A stretch of 64,000 bases of DNA from the NCBI RefSeq assembly GCF_027912495.1, contig NZ_CP115463.1, forward strand, positions 248,001 through 312,000. The letters are read 5' to 3'. The notes beneath the pieces were generated by a model that saw only the letters and a list, made by a program, of their open reading frames with translations, had not been told where the DNA came from and did not search any database. Positions 21,040 through 30,251 of the stretch are shown here, one piece after another (the first letter of the stretch is position 1; each line of letters starts with the position of its first letter). The position numbers and the translations under genes are program-made. The DNA is from Caulobacter sp. NIBR1757 (lineage in GTDB: Bacteria > Pseudomonadota > Alphaproteobacteria > Caulobacterales > Caulobacteraceae).

Positions 21040-21468
21040 CTAAGCTTCCTCGTCGGTGTCCTCGACCATGCTGCGGACCAGCTCGACGATCCGCTTGCGC
21101 AGGCGCGGGCTCTTCAGCTGCGAGAACAGTTCGGCCAGCTCCAGGCCTTCGGTGCTCATCAGGAAGGCGTTGACGAATTTCTCCGAGGCCGGCTCGGCCT
21201 CGCCGCCGCCGGTCTTCAGGGACGAGGGATCGGCCAGGCCCTCGAAGAAGTACTCGGTGCCGGTCTGCAGGGCGACGGCGATCTCGTAGAGCTTGGAGGC
21301 CGACACCCGGTTGGCGCCCCGCTCATACTTCTGCACCTGCTGGAAGGTCAGGCCCAGATCATCGGCCAGGCGCTCCTGCGTCACCCCCATGGCCTTGCGC
21401 CGTTGACGGACCCTCCGGCCGACATGGACGTCGATCGGGTTGGGCGAACGGCTCGCGTCGTCAGTCAT
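21040..21468 (-). CDS. XRE-family transcriptional regulator (PraR/SinR-like)
   Basis: 142 residues. The helix-turn-helix is at about 14-70: GRRVRQRRKAMGVTQERLADDLGLTFQQVQKYERGANRVSASKLYEIA, the form typical of alphaproteobacterial PraR-like regulators. The C-terminal part (about 90-142) is helical and acidic. It lies between lnt and metK on the same strand. From memory, PraR-like genes are often neighbours of metK in rhizobia. Targets cannot be read from the sequence; the metK palindrome is one candidate, though its form fits an ArsR-type regulator better. Confidence 0.85.
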   Translation of the reverse strand: MTDDASRSPNPIDVHVGRRVRQRRKAMGVTQERLADDLGLTFQQVQKYERGANRVSASKLYEIAVALQTGTEYFFEGLADPSSLKTGGGEAEPASEKFVNAFLMSTEGLELAELFSQLKSPRLRKRIVELVRSMVEDTDEEA

Positions 21469-21504
21469 TCAGAAGTCGCCCCGATAAGAAACACACATGC
21501 GCGC

Positions 21505-23112
21505 CTAAGCGGCGCGGCGCATTCTGATGGGCTTTTTCAGACGTCGCCAGTGAAAGACCGCTGTTACCGTCGAACCTGCAATTAGGAATATTGAAAACGG
21601 GAGATCACCCAACCTGCGGTAGGGGGTTTCAACTACTCTAGGTGGCAAGACAACGTCGACCACAGCTTGGCCGCCTTGCTTGATCCGGCTGGAGGGAATC
21701 ACCCGACCGTAAGCGTCAACCATCGCCGACACCCCGGTCGGGGTGGCGCGGGCCATCGGAACCCCCTCTTCGATGGCCCGATAGCTGGCCAGGTTGAGGT
21801 GCTGCAGGGGGCCGCTGGTGGCCCCGAACCAGGCGTCGTTGGAGACGTTGACGATCAGGTCCGGCGCCTTGCCCGACGCCCGCGCGCCCTCCCGCGTGAA
21901 GCCGGGATAGAGGCTTTCGTAGCAGATCAGCGGCTGCATCACCGGCAGGCCCGGGATGGCCAGCGGCGCGGGCCTGGGGCCGGCCGCGAAGCCATCGCCG
22001 ATCTGCACCAGGTTCTTGATCCCCAGCGGCGAGAGCAGGGAATCCAGCGGCAGGTACTCCCCGAACGGCACCAGCCGGTGCTTGTCGTAGCGGCCCAGCT
22101 GGACGAGGTCGCCGCCGTCGCGGCGCAGGACCAGCAGGCTGTTGAAGTAGCGCGGGCCCTCGGGGGCCTGTTCGACCCTAGCGACGCCGACGAGCAGCAC
22201 CTGGCCGGGCCGCAACGCATCGACGATGGCGGCCCGCGTCCAGGTTCCCTCGGCCAGATAGTCCTCGGCCAGGGCCGGAATCGCCCCTTCCGGCCAGATG
22301 ACGATGTCGGGGACGCCATCCGCGCCCGGCTGCCGCGTCAGGCTCAGATACTTGCCCACAATGCGGGCGAAGGACTGCGGGTCGTACTTGGCCTCCTGCG
22401 GTATGTCCGGCTGAACGATGCGGACGAGCGGTCCGCCCTCCGAATTTATTCCGTCATAGGGAGCCAGATAGAACCGGATCGCTCCGTATCCGATCATGGC
22501 CACCACCAGGGCGGCGGCGACGCCTGAGGCAATCAGGGCGGGCCGGCGTGGCGCTCGCCAGAACAGGGCCGGGGCGGCCGCCATGCCGACGGTCAGCACT
22601 GTCAGACCGTAAGCCCCGACCACCGACGCCGACTGTGAAACCAGCGACCCCGCCCGCCAGCTTTCCCCCGGCAGGTTCCACGGGAAACCCGTCAGGACAT
22701 GGCCTCGCAACCACTCGGCCGCCCCGAAGGCGGCGGCGAAGACGATGACCCTCCAAGCCCCCGTGACCCTCGCCAGACGATAGAGCAGCGCCGCCAGACC
22801 CCAGAACAGGGCGATGCCGGCGGCCATGAAGGTGACCGCGAAGGGGGCCATCCAGCCGTGGGCGGCGATATCGACCAGGAAGGCCTCGGCCACCCACCAG
22901 GTGCCGATGGCGAAATAGGCGACCCCGGCCAGCCAGCCGCGCAGGAAGGCCGAGCGCAGGGGCCGGGTCTCGCTGGCGTCATCGACCAGCAGCATGATGA
23001 CGCCATAGCCCAGCAGGCCGGGCAGCAGGCCGAACGGCGGATGGGCCAGCGCCGCCGCCGCGCCGGCCGCCAACGCGATCAGCCGGGCCTTCCAGGCGGC
23101 GGAGATCTTCAC
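21505..23112 (-). CDS. lnt: Apolipoprotein N-acyltransferase
   Basis: Inner-membrane enzyme that adds the third acyl chain to lipoproteins. 535 residues from GTG at 23112, which overlaps the corC stop (GTGA). Several N-terminal membrane helices span about residues 10-215. The nitrilase domain follows with the Glu-Lys-Cys triad: WPEGAIPAL (about 281), RYDKHRLVPFGE (about 350) and PLICYESLYP (about 404). A last membrane helix lies near the C-terminus. The corC-lnt pairing is standard. Confidence 0.95.
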   Translation of the reverse strand: MKISAAWKARLIALAAGAAAALAHPPFGLLPGLLGYGVIMLLVDDASETRPLRSAFLRGWLAGVAYFAIGTWWVAEAFLVDIAAHGWMAPFAVTFMAAGIALFWGLAALLYRLARVTGAWRVIVFAAAFGAAEWLRGHVLTGFPWNLPGESWRAGSLVSQSASVVGAYGLTVLTVGMAAAPALFWRAPRRPALIASGVAAALVVAMIGYGAIRFYLAPYDGINSEGGPLVRIVQPDIPQEAKYDPQSFARIVGKYLSLTRQPGADGVPDIVIWPEGAIPALAEDYLAEGTWTRAAIVDALRPGQVLLVGVARVEQAPEGPRYFNSLLVLRRDGGDLVQLGRYDKHRLVPFGEYLPLDSLLSPLGIKNLVQIGDGFAAGPRPAPLAIPGLPVMQPLICYESLYPGFTREGARASGKAPDLIVNVSNDAWFGATSGPLQHLNLASYRAIEEGVPMARATPTGVSAMVDAYGRVIPSSRIKQGGQAVVDVVLPPRVVETPYRRLGDLPFSIFLIAGSTVTAVFHWRRLKKPIRMRRAA

Positions 23113-23978
23113 ACGGCTTCCTGATGCCGCTCGGCGCGGCGCACCCGCACCCGCTTCACCCGGCGGATGTCGGCGTCGACGATCTCGAAACACCAGCCGT
23201 CCGGATGGGTGATGGTCTCGCCGGTCTGCGGCACCCGGCCGGCCAGGGCGGTGACCAGGCCGGCGACGGTGTCGATGTCCTCTTCCAGCTCCTCGGGGGC
23301 CAGCCGGCTGACCTCGAGGGCCGCCTCCAGGTCCTCCAGGTCGGCGCGGGCGTCGACGTCGAAGACGCCGCCCGGTCGGGCGACGACGCCGCTGACCTGG
23401 GCCTCGTCATGCTCGTCGTCGATCTCGCCGACCACGGCCTCCAGCAGGTCTTCCAGGGTGGCCAGGCCGCTGACCCCGCCGTGTTCGTCGACGACCAGCG
23501 CCAGGTGCACCCGGCTGGCCTGCATCTTTTCCAGCAGCGCCGTGGCCGGCATGGCCTCCGGCACGTACAGCACCTCGCGCTTGAGCTTGCGCAGCAGGAC
23601 CCCGGTCTTGGCTTTGCGGCCGTCGGCCAGCAGGCGGAAGATGTCCTTGATGTGGATGACGCCGACCGGATCGTCGAGCGTCTCGCGGTAGACCGGCAGG
23701 CGGCTGTGCTCGGTCTCGATGAAGCGGGCGACGACGTCCTCGAAGGCGGTGTCGATCTCGATGGCCTGGATGTCGGCCCGGGGCGTCATCACGTCGCCGA
23801 CGTCGAGCTGGGCGAACTCGCGGGCGTGCTGGGCCAGTTCGTCGGCGCCCGGTGCGTCCGGGGAGCCGGGCTCGTCGCTTTCGCCGAAAGCCCGCAGGAT
23901 CTGGCGCAACATGCCACCCAGCCCCCCGCGACTTCGCTGGGGAGGTTCGGACGGGGGGTCTTGATCGTTGTCGGTCAT
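23109..23978 (-). CDS. corC: CorC/HlyC-type CBS-domain protein
   Basis: 289 residues, cytoplasmic, no membrane segment. Two CBS domains span about 60-190, starting DVMTPRADIQAIEID and including HSRLPVYRETLDDPVGVIHIKDIF and LALVVDEHGGVSGLATLEDLLEAVVGEI. The CorC_HlyC domain follows at about 210-285. Associated with magnesium/cobalt efflux and envelope stability in other bacteria. It sits between ybeY and lnt in the phoH-ybeY-corC-lnt order, with its stop overlapping the lnt start. Confidence 0.92.
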   Translation of the reverse strand: MTDNDQDPPSEPPQRSRGGLGGMLRQILRAFGESDEPGSPDAPGADELAQHAREFAQLDVGDVMTPRADIQAIEIDTAFEDVVARFIETEHSRLPVYRETLDDPVGVIHIKDIFRLLADGRKAKTGVLLRKLKREVLYVPEAMPATALLEKMQASRVHLALVVDEHGGVSGLATLEDLLEAVVGEIDDEHDEAQVSGVVARPGGVFDVDARADLEDLEAALEVSRLAPEELEEDIDTVAGLVTALAGRVPQTGETITHPDGWCFEIVDADIRRVKRVRVRRAERHQEAV

Positions 23979-24638
23979 CTAGCTCTGTTCAGCCGCGTAG
24001 GGGTCGGAAACGCTTAAGGTGGCCAGCACCCGGCGCTCCAGATTCTCCATCGCCTCCGCCTCATCATCGGTCTGGTGGTCGTATCCCGCAAGATGCAGCA
24101 CGCCATGCACCGTCAGATGGGCGAGATGGTCGCTGAGGGTCTTGCCCTGCTCGGCCGCCTCGCGGGCGCAGACCCCGAAGGCCAGGGCGATGTCGCCCAG
24201 CAGGTTCTCTGGATTTTCCGGGGCCGGGAAGGACAGCACATTGGTCGGGCCGGCCTTGTGGCGGAAGGAGAGGTTGAGTTCGGCGACCGAGGCGTCATTG
24301 GTCAGCAGGACGACCACGGAGCCGAATTCCTCCTCCGGGCGAAGCACGGGGGAGGGGGACCGCCGGCCCGACTCAGGGCCGGTGGTGGAGGGGGCAGCGC
24401 CGGCGGACGAGGGTTCACTCAGATCACGGTCGGCGGCGGCATTCAGGGATTCTTCGGAAGGGCCGGCGCTGCCCCCTCCACCACCGCCTTCGGCGGCGGT
24501 CCCCCTCCCCCGTCCGCTTCGCGGCCGAAGGAGGATTTGCAGCGTGGCCGTCGCCGCTCGCGTCACGACCGCCTCGACGTCCGCAACCGCGTTCCACGCA
24601 GGATCCTCGACCTCAACCTCTATCTCGGGATCGCTCAT
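23979..24638 (-). CDS. ybeY: Endoribonuclease YbeY carrying an in-frame repeat-encoded insertion
   Basis: Single-strand endoribonuclease for rRNA processing and ribosome quality control. 219 residues against about 150-160 usual. The catalytic zinc motif HGVLHLAGYDH is intact at 178-188. Core segments FGSVVVLLTNDASVAELNLSFRHKAGPTNVLSFPAP (about 105-140) and LLGDIAL are normal. The extra material is residues about 35-103, rich in Gly, Ser, Pro and Arg, encoded exactly by an inverted repeat of the intergenic 'atcctcccccg' family. The reading frame passes through both arms without a stop. ATG at 24638 overlaps the phoH stop by one base (TGATG). Confidence 0.92.
   Translation of the reverse strand: MSDPEIEVEVEDPAWNAVADVEAVVTRAATATLQILLRPRSGRGRGTAAEGGGGGGSAGPSEESLNAAADRDLSEPSSAGAAPSTTGPESGRRSPSPVLRPEEEFGSVVVLLTNDASVAELNLSFRHKAGPTNVLSFPAPENPENLLGDIALAFGVCAREAAEQGKTLSDHLAHLTVHGVLHLAGYDHQTDDEAEAMENLERRVLATLSVSDPYAAEQS
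24331..24535. repeat. Palindromic repeat inserted in frame in ybeY
   Basis: About 205 bp with arms of roughly 85 nt. The left arm reads TCCTCC...GGGGGAGGGGGACCGCCG...GGTGGTGGAGGGGGCAGC. The right arm is its near-complement, GCTGCCCCCTCCACCACCG...TCCCCCTCCCCCG...GAAGGAGGA. Same family as 19311-19469, 34974-35145 and 37694-37891, which are all intergenic. On the coding strand it translates to about 69 low-complexity residues. Confidence 0.85.
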
Positions 24639-25575
24639 CAGCCGCGCTTGGCCGCGTCTTCGTCGTAGGCCTTGACGATGCGGGCCACCATCGGGTGGCG
24701 GACCACGTCGGCGGCCGTGAAGCGGGTCAGGGCGACGCCTTCGACGCCCTCCAGGATAGCCACGGCATGGGCCAGGCCGGAATCGCGCGGGTTGACCAGG
24801 TCGATCTGGCTGGGATCGCCGGTCACCGCCATGCGGCTGCCTTCGCCCATCCGGGTCAGCACCATCTTCATCTGCAGGCGTGAGGTGTTCTGGGCCTCAT
24901 CGACGATGATGAAGGCGTGGCTGAGGGTGCGGCCACGCATGAAGGCGATCGGGGCGACCTCGATCTCGCCCTTCTCGCGGCGCTTGCGCAGCTGTTCGGC
25001 CCCCATGATCTGGATCAGGCTTTCCCAGACCGGCGCCATGTAGGGATCGACCTTCTCGGTCAGGTCGCCGGGCAGGAAGCCGAGTTTCTCGCCCGCCTCG
25101 ACGGCCGGACGGGTGACGATCAGCCGGTCGATCTCGCCGCGCATCAGCATGCCGGCGCCGTGGGCCACGGCCAGGAAGGTCTTGCCGGTGCCGGCGGGAC
25201 CCAGGCCAAAGACCAGGTCGTGGCGGCCCAGCATGTCCATGTACTGCGCCTGGGTCGCCGTCTTCGGCGACACCGGGCCGCGGCGGGCGCCGCCAGGGGC
25301 GACGGGGCCGGTCTCGCCGGAGCGGGCCTGGCCGACGGCGACGCGGACGTCGGCCTCGGTCACCACGGCGCCGGAATCGGCCTGGGCCGCGAGGGCGGCG
25401 ATGGCCCGCTTGGCCAGGCCGCGGGCGCGGGCGTCGCCGTCCACGGAGACGCCGCCGCCGGGGGTCTCGACGAGCACCTTGAAGGCGTCCTCGATCAGGG
25501 CGGCGTGGCGGCTGCCAGGACCGGCGACCGCGCGGGCGGCATCGTCGGACAGGGGCAGGAATTCAGGCGGACGAC

Positions 25576-25579
<4 letters not shown>
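24638..25579 (-). CDS. phoH: PhoH-like ATPase
   Basis: 313 residues. The P-loop [22 protein letters not shown] (about 120-140) and Walker [20 protein letters not shown] (about 220-238) are typical. The N-terminus (about 1-100) is the family's KH-like region. It is linked to RNA metabolism and usually lies next to ybeY, as here. The gene overlaps miaB (ATGA) upstream and ybeY downstream, so the three form a tightly coupled miaB-phoH-ybeY unit. Confidence 0.93.
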
Positions 25580-26928
<1,349 letters not shown>

Positions 26929-26982
26929 GCCGGGGTTATGGGGGTCAGGGACCGAAGTCGCAAGTTCCTCCCGCCGCCGGGG

Positions 26983-27408
26983 CTACTGCGTGACCTTTTC
27001 CGAGTCTTCCAGCGGCATGCCGTAGAGTTCCAGCCGGTGATCGACCAGGCGATAGCCGAGCTTGCGGGCGATGGCCTGCTGCAGACGCTCGATTTCCTCG
27101 TCGACGAACTCGACGACCTGGCCGGTCTTCATGTCGATCAGGTGGTCGTGGTGATGGTCGGGCGCTTCCTCGTAGCGGCTGCGGCCGTCGCGGAAGTCGT
27201 GGCGCTCGATGATGCCGGCCTCCTCGAACAGACGCACCGTGCGATAGACGGTGGCGATCGAGATGTGCGGGTCGACGTCGTGGGCGCGGCGGTACAGTTC
27301 TTCCACGTCGGGATGGTCCTGCGCCCCCGACAGCACGCGGGCGATGACCCGGCGCTGGTCCGTCATGCGCATGCCTTTTTCGACGCAGAGCTTTTCAAGA
27401 CGGTCCAT
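26983..27408 (-). CDS. fur: Ferric uptake regulator (Fur family)
   Basis: 141 residues. The winged helix is at about 1-85, with RMTDQRRVIARVL and HISIATVYRTVRLFEEAGII as recognition helix. Metal ligands lie in EEAPDHHHDHLIDMKTGQVVEF. No CxxC zinc-binding cysteines are present, as in other alphaproteobacterial Fur/Mur proteins, so iron versus manganese sensing cannot be settled from sequence. It lies between miaB and rimI on the same strand. Confidence 0.93.
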   Translation of the reverse strand: MDRLEKLCVEKGMRMTDQRRVIARVLSGAQDHPDVEELYRRAHDVDPHISIATVYRTVRLFEEAGIIERHDFRDGRSRYEEAPDHHHDHLIDMKTGQVVEFVDEEIERLQQAIARKLGYRLVDHRLELYGMPLEDSEKVTQ

Positions 27409-27449
27409 GGGGCCTCCAGCGAGTCGGGGGCAAGATAGTCACGTGGGGG

Positions 27450-27872
27450 CTAGCTGTTAAGGGCGAGCCGCATCACGAGGGCGTCGACCGCCGGTTCGCC
27501 GTTTCCGCGGGCATAATAGCCGCGCCGCCGGCCCACGACCTCGAAGCCCAGGCCCCGGTAGAGGCCGAGCGCCGCGACGTTGTCGTCGGCCACCTCCAGG
27601 AACAGCGCCTCGGCCTGCAGCGCCATGGCCCGCACCGCCGCCGCCTCGACGAGACGGCGCGCCATCCCCCGGCGCCGGGCGGCCGGAGCCACGGCCAGGG
27701 TGATGATCTCCGCCTCGCCGGCCAGGGCGCGGGCGAGGATGAAGCCTTCAGGTTCGGCGACCACGAAGGTCCCGGGGGTTTCGAGCAGGGAGGCGATCTC
27801 GGCGGCGGACCAGCCGTGGTCGAAGGCCTGGGCGTGGACCGCGGCCAGAATCTGGAGATCGGGAGTCCCCAC
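27450..27872 (-). CDS. rimI: Ribosomal protein S18 alanine N-acetyltransferase-like GNAT protein
   Basis: 140 residues, GNAT fold. The acetyl-CoA loop is LAVAPAARRRGMARRLVEAA (about 75-94), followed by FLEVADDNVAALGLYRGLGFEVVGRRRGYY, the RimI signature. Its neighbour is tsaB, the usual genomic partner. A palindromic repeat and about 170 bp separate the two. Confidence 0.9.
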   Translation of the reverse strand: MGTPDLQILAAVHAQAFDHGWSAAEIASLLETPGTFVVAEPEGFILARALAGEAEIITLAVAPAARRRGMARRLVEAAAVRAMALQAEALFLEVADDNVAALGLYRGLGFEVVGRRRGYYARGNGEPAVDALVMRLALNS

Positions 27873-27890
27873 CTTCTACCGCTCATCCCG

Positions 27891-28026
27891 GCGAATGCCG
27901 GGACCCAGCCGCGTGATCTCGAAGTCAGCGGAACGGGCGCTAATAAAGTTGTCTGACAGCCGGCAGGCGGCAATCCGGAATCGCCGGAGTTCTGGCGGCT
28001 GGGTCCCGGCATTCGCCGGGATGAGC
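27891..28026. repeat. Palindromic repeat, 'ctcatcccggcgaatgccggg' type
   Basis: Perfect outer arms: GCTCATCCCGGCGAATGCCGGGACCCAGCC at 27891-27920 is mirrored by its complement ending 28026. The interior is about 75 bp. It lies between tsaB and rimI, both minus strand. Confidence 0.75.
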
Positions 28027-28041
28027 GGAACGGGGGGAGGG

Positions 28042-28689
28042 CTAGGCATAGGGATCGATGCCGCCGGGCAGCTTGGCGTCGGGCGTGCGCAGGTAGAGCG
28101 GCCGGACCACCGGGATCGGTTCGCGCACCGCCGCCGCCAGCCTGGCCACCCAGGCGGGATCGGGCCCGCCCGGGGTCTCGACCCGCGCGCCGGGGATCAG
28201 CCCGGCCAGCAGCGGCGCGCCCGACCCGACCAGGGTCACCGGCCCGTCCCCGGCCAGTTCGGCCAGCCGGGCGCTGGCGGTCTCTGCGGCCAGGGCGTCG
28301 GGGGCCATCAGCGGCGCCCCGTCGCGGAAGGCCTGAAGGTAGATCTGGCCGCGCCGCGCATCGACGGCCGCGCAGACGAAGCCGCCGCGTCCCGCCGCCA
28401 GGGCCGGCAACGACCCGACCCCGACCAGCGGCAGCGACAGGGCCGAACTCAAACCCTTGGCGAAGGCCAGCCCGACCCGCAGACCGGTGAAGGATCCCGG
28501 TCCGACGGTCGAGGCGATGCGGTCCAGACCGGCGAACCCGAACGGCGCCATCATCTCCGCCACCATCGGGGCCAGGCGTTCCTGATGCCCGCGGCTCATC
28601 GGCTCGGAGACAGCGGCCAGCACTGTCTCCCCGTCCAGCAGGGCGGCGGAGCAGGCGTCCAGGCAGGTATCGACGGCGAGCAGGCGCAT
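28042..28689 (-). CDS. tsaB: tRNA threonylcarbamoyladenosine biosynthesis protein TsaB
   Basis: Scaffold partner of TsaD in t6A37 synthesis. 215 residues in the ASKHA fold. Seen: MRLLAVDTCLDACSAALL at the start, SRGHQERLAPMV (about 34-45), and ASTVGPGSFTGLRVGLAFAKGLS (about 61-83), which is the family signature. Its 327-bp upstream gap carries a TATAAT box and a distant palindrome that recur upstream of nadE. Confidence 0.94.
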   Translation of the reverse strand: MRLLAVDTCLDACSAALLDGETVLAAVSEPMSRGHQERLAPMVAEMMAPFGFAGLDRIASTVGPGSFTGLRVGLAFAKGLSSALSLPLVGVGSLPALAAGRGGFVCAAVDARRGQIYLQAFRDGAPLMAPDALAAETASARLAELAGDGPVTLVGSGAPLLAGLIPGARVETPGGPDPAWVARLAAAVREPIPVVRPLYLRTPDAKLPGGIDPYA

Positions 28690-28744
28690 GATGGGGCGTT
28701 CCTAGCCGTAGACGCGGGGCGGGGGAACCATGCGGGCGGACCGG

Positions 28745-28770
28745 CTTATCGAAGCGGACCTACCATTATA
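28745..28770 (-). promoter_or_regulatory. TATAAT box and CTTCGATAAG element upstream of tsaB
   Basis: On the minus strand TATAATGGT (box at 28765-28770) is followed 10 nt later by CTTCGATAAG (28745-28754). A transcript would start near 28758, giving a leader of about 70 nt before the tsaB ATG. No convincing -35 is visible. The same pair (TATAAT, then CTTCGACAAG) lies at the same distance upstream of nadE at 59751-59775. Confidence 0.55.
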
Positions 28771-28990
28771 TCCCGCCGCCGGCGGGCAAGGGGCGGAGCG
28801 GACGGCGGCGGCGTTGAAATCCTTGGCGAAACCGTCTTCGCCCTGGGGGCCGGGGCGCTGGACTTGCAGGTCGGCGCGTAGGGCGATGCGGGGCCGATTG
28901 TCAGCGAATGTGGGGGCTGATGGGGGGCGAGCGGGCTACATTTCCGGGTTTCGACGTCGCGGGCCGCGACGCCGGTCAAAAGGGCTCAAA

Positions 28991-29014
28991 ATGAATATGT
29001 CTAGACATATTCAT
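28991..29014. promoter_or_regulatory. 24-bp perfect palindrome centred on TGTCTAGACA
   Basis: Perfect dyad with core ATATGTCTAGACATAT, extended by ATGA/TCAT on each side, in AT-poor surroundings. It lies 2 nt after the stop of the lipoprotein gene and about 300 bp before tsaB. On the minus strand TTTTGAG follows. A second copy of the core is at 60003-60018. It could be a transcription-factor site (the form recalls GntR/HutC-family operators) or a weak terminator. Confidence 0.6.
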
Positions 29015-29016
29015 CC

Positions 29017-29622
29017 CTATTTCAGCGGCGACTGCCATAGGAACTCGCGCAGGAAGCCTTCGGCCAGCTGGGCGCTGTCGGGCGCATCGCCCGGGTTACC
29101 TGACAGTTCGCCGCGCCGGCCGATGACATAGGCCAGGGCGTCGCCGGGCGCGCGGCGGCAGAGGGCCGCGCCGCTGAACCGGTCGGCGCCGATCACACAG
29201 TCGCCGGCCTTGAAGGTCAGCGAGGGAAAGGGCGCCATCAGCATTTCGCCCCGGGGACCGATCACCGGTCCGCCCTGGGCGAGGATGGCGCCGACCCTGT
29301 CCGGCCCCTTGAGTTCCAGCACCAGCTCGCGCGGGCCGGAGACGGTGATGATCGGGGTCTGGACGCCCTCTTCGGCGAGGAAGGCGGTCTCGACCGCGGA
29401 GTCCGGGAACAGGGCGGCGATCGCCTCGCGCTTGAAGGCCGTCCCGGCCCCGACCGGGCCGACGCCGTCATTGCTGGCGGTCCAGGCCTCGGCCGCCCGC
29501 TTCGCGTCTTCCGGGACCGTCGCCTCGGTCGCTTCCGCCACGGGCGCCGTCGGCTTCTGTTCGGCGGGCTTGCCGCAGGCGGCGAGGGCGAGAAGGGCGA
29601 TGAGGGGGAGGTGGCGGATCAT
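29017..29622 (-). CDS. Putative lipoprotein, DUF1131 (YfeY)-like
   Basis: 201 residues from ATG at 29622 (MIRHLPLIALLALAACGKPAEQ) with lipobox LAAC. After a Glu/Ala-rich linker comes AAEAWTASNDGVGPVGAGTAFKREAIAALFP, then GPVIGPRGEMLMAPFPSLTFKAGDCVIGADRFSGAALCRRAP, a pattern like DUF1131 lipoproteins (E. coli YfeY, an RpoE-controlled protein). The family assignment is by pattern and not certain. It follows four tiny coupled ORFs on the same strand. Confidence 0.7.
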   Translation of the reverse strand: MIRHLPLIALLALAACGKPAEQKPTAPVAEATEATVPEDAKRAAEAWTASNDGVGPVGAGTAFKREAIAALFPDSAVETAFLAEEGVQTPIITVSGPRELVLELKGPDRVGAILAQGGPVIGPRGEMLMAPFPSLTFKAGDCVIGADRFSGAALCRRAPGDALAYVIGRRGELSGNPGDAPDSAQLAEGFLREFLWQSPLK

Positions 29623-29662
29623 GCCGGGCACCCTAGCGCCAAGCGTCGAGGGTTTGAACTGC

Positions 29663-29857
29663 TCAACTGCCGTCTGGCAGGGCCGCCAGCGCCGCTTGCC
29701 CGGCGGCGGTGATCTCCCAGCCCTCGCGGCTGCGGGCCGCCAGGCCGAACTCGGTCAGGGCCCGGGCGTCGGCGATATTGATGAAATCGACCGGCCGGCC
29801 GGCCTTCTTGGCCGCCAGGTTGCGCAGCGCCGTCAGCTGCGTCTCGCTCAACGCCAT
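29663..29857 (-). CDS. Small protein, unknown (64 aa)
   Basis: 64 residues starting MALSETQLTALRNLAAKKAG and including WEITAAGQAALAALP, which looks like the wing of a small helix-turn-helix or 'winged helix' fold. ATG at 29857 overlaps the upstream ORF stop (TGATG), so coupling is likely; GTG at 29860 is an alternative. Last of four overlapping small ORFs. Function unknown. Confidence 0.6.
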   Translation of the reverse strand: MALSETQLTALRNLAAKKAGRPVDFINIADARALTEFGLAARSREGWEITAAGQAALAALPDGS

Positions 29858-30036
29858 CACTGGCCTCCGGACAGGGGATTGGGCCGGGCCGCGGCGCGGC
29901 GGGCCAGGGTGGTGTCGAGCACCTGCCGTAGCCGGGTGGCCTCGGCGTTCAGGTCGGTGACGTCGTCCTCCAGCTGCGCGACGCGGCTCTTCAGATAGGC
30001 GTTCTCGCGCTGCAGGCGGGCCAGTTCCTCGCTCAC
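29857..30036 (-). CDS. Small coiled-coil protein (59 aa)
   Basis: 59 residues from GTG at 30036, which overlaps the preceding ORF stop (GTGA). The sequence (SEELARLQRENAYLKSRVAQ, then LEDDVTDLNAEATRLRQVLD) shows clean heptads over about residues 3-45, with a Pro/Gly-rich tail PNPLSGGQ. Probably forms a two-stranded coiled coil. Third of four coupled tiny ORFs; family and function unknown. Confidence 0.6.
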   Translation of the reverse strand: MSEELARLQRENAYLKSRVAQLEDDVTDLNAEATRLRQVLDTTLARRAAARPNPLSGGQ

Positions 30037-30251
30037 GGGGCCTTGGCCGCCAACGCCAGCTGGTTCCTGACCACCGCCTTCAGGAGGGCGGTGCGGTGCG
30101 GGCTGTGGCCGCCGCCGGCCAGTTCGGCGCGGGCGCCTTCCAGCACCTCGCCGCGATGCCGGCCGCCAAGCGCCCAGGCCTCGGCCCGGATCTCGGCGGC
30201 GCCGACGCTGCCTTCGCCGACCGAGTTGAGATAGCCCCAGAAGCCGCTCAC
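30033..30251 (-). CDS. Small protein, unknown (72 aa)
   Basis: 72 residues from GTG at 30251, starting [20 protein letters not shown] and containing EAWALGGRHRGEVLEGARAEL. Predicted mostly helical, ending in KAVVRNQLALAAKAP. The GTG overlaps the stop of the 42-residue ORF before it, and its own stop overlaps the next GTG, which supports translation. Longer in-frame readings upstream are unlikely because they would run antiparallel through the coupled partner. Function unknown. Confidence 0.6.
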   Translation of the reverse strand: MSGFWGYLNSVGEGSVGAAEIRAEAWALGGRHRGEVLEGARAELAGGGHSPHRTALLKAVVRNQLALAAKAP

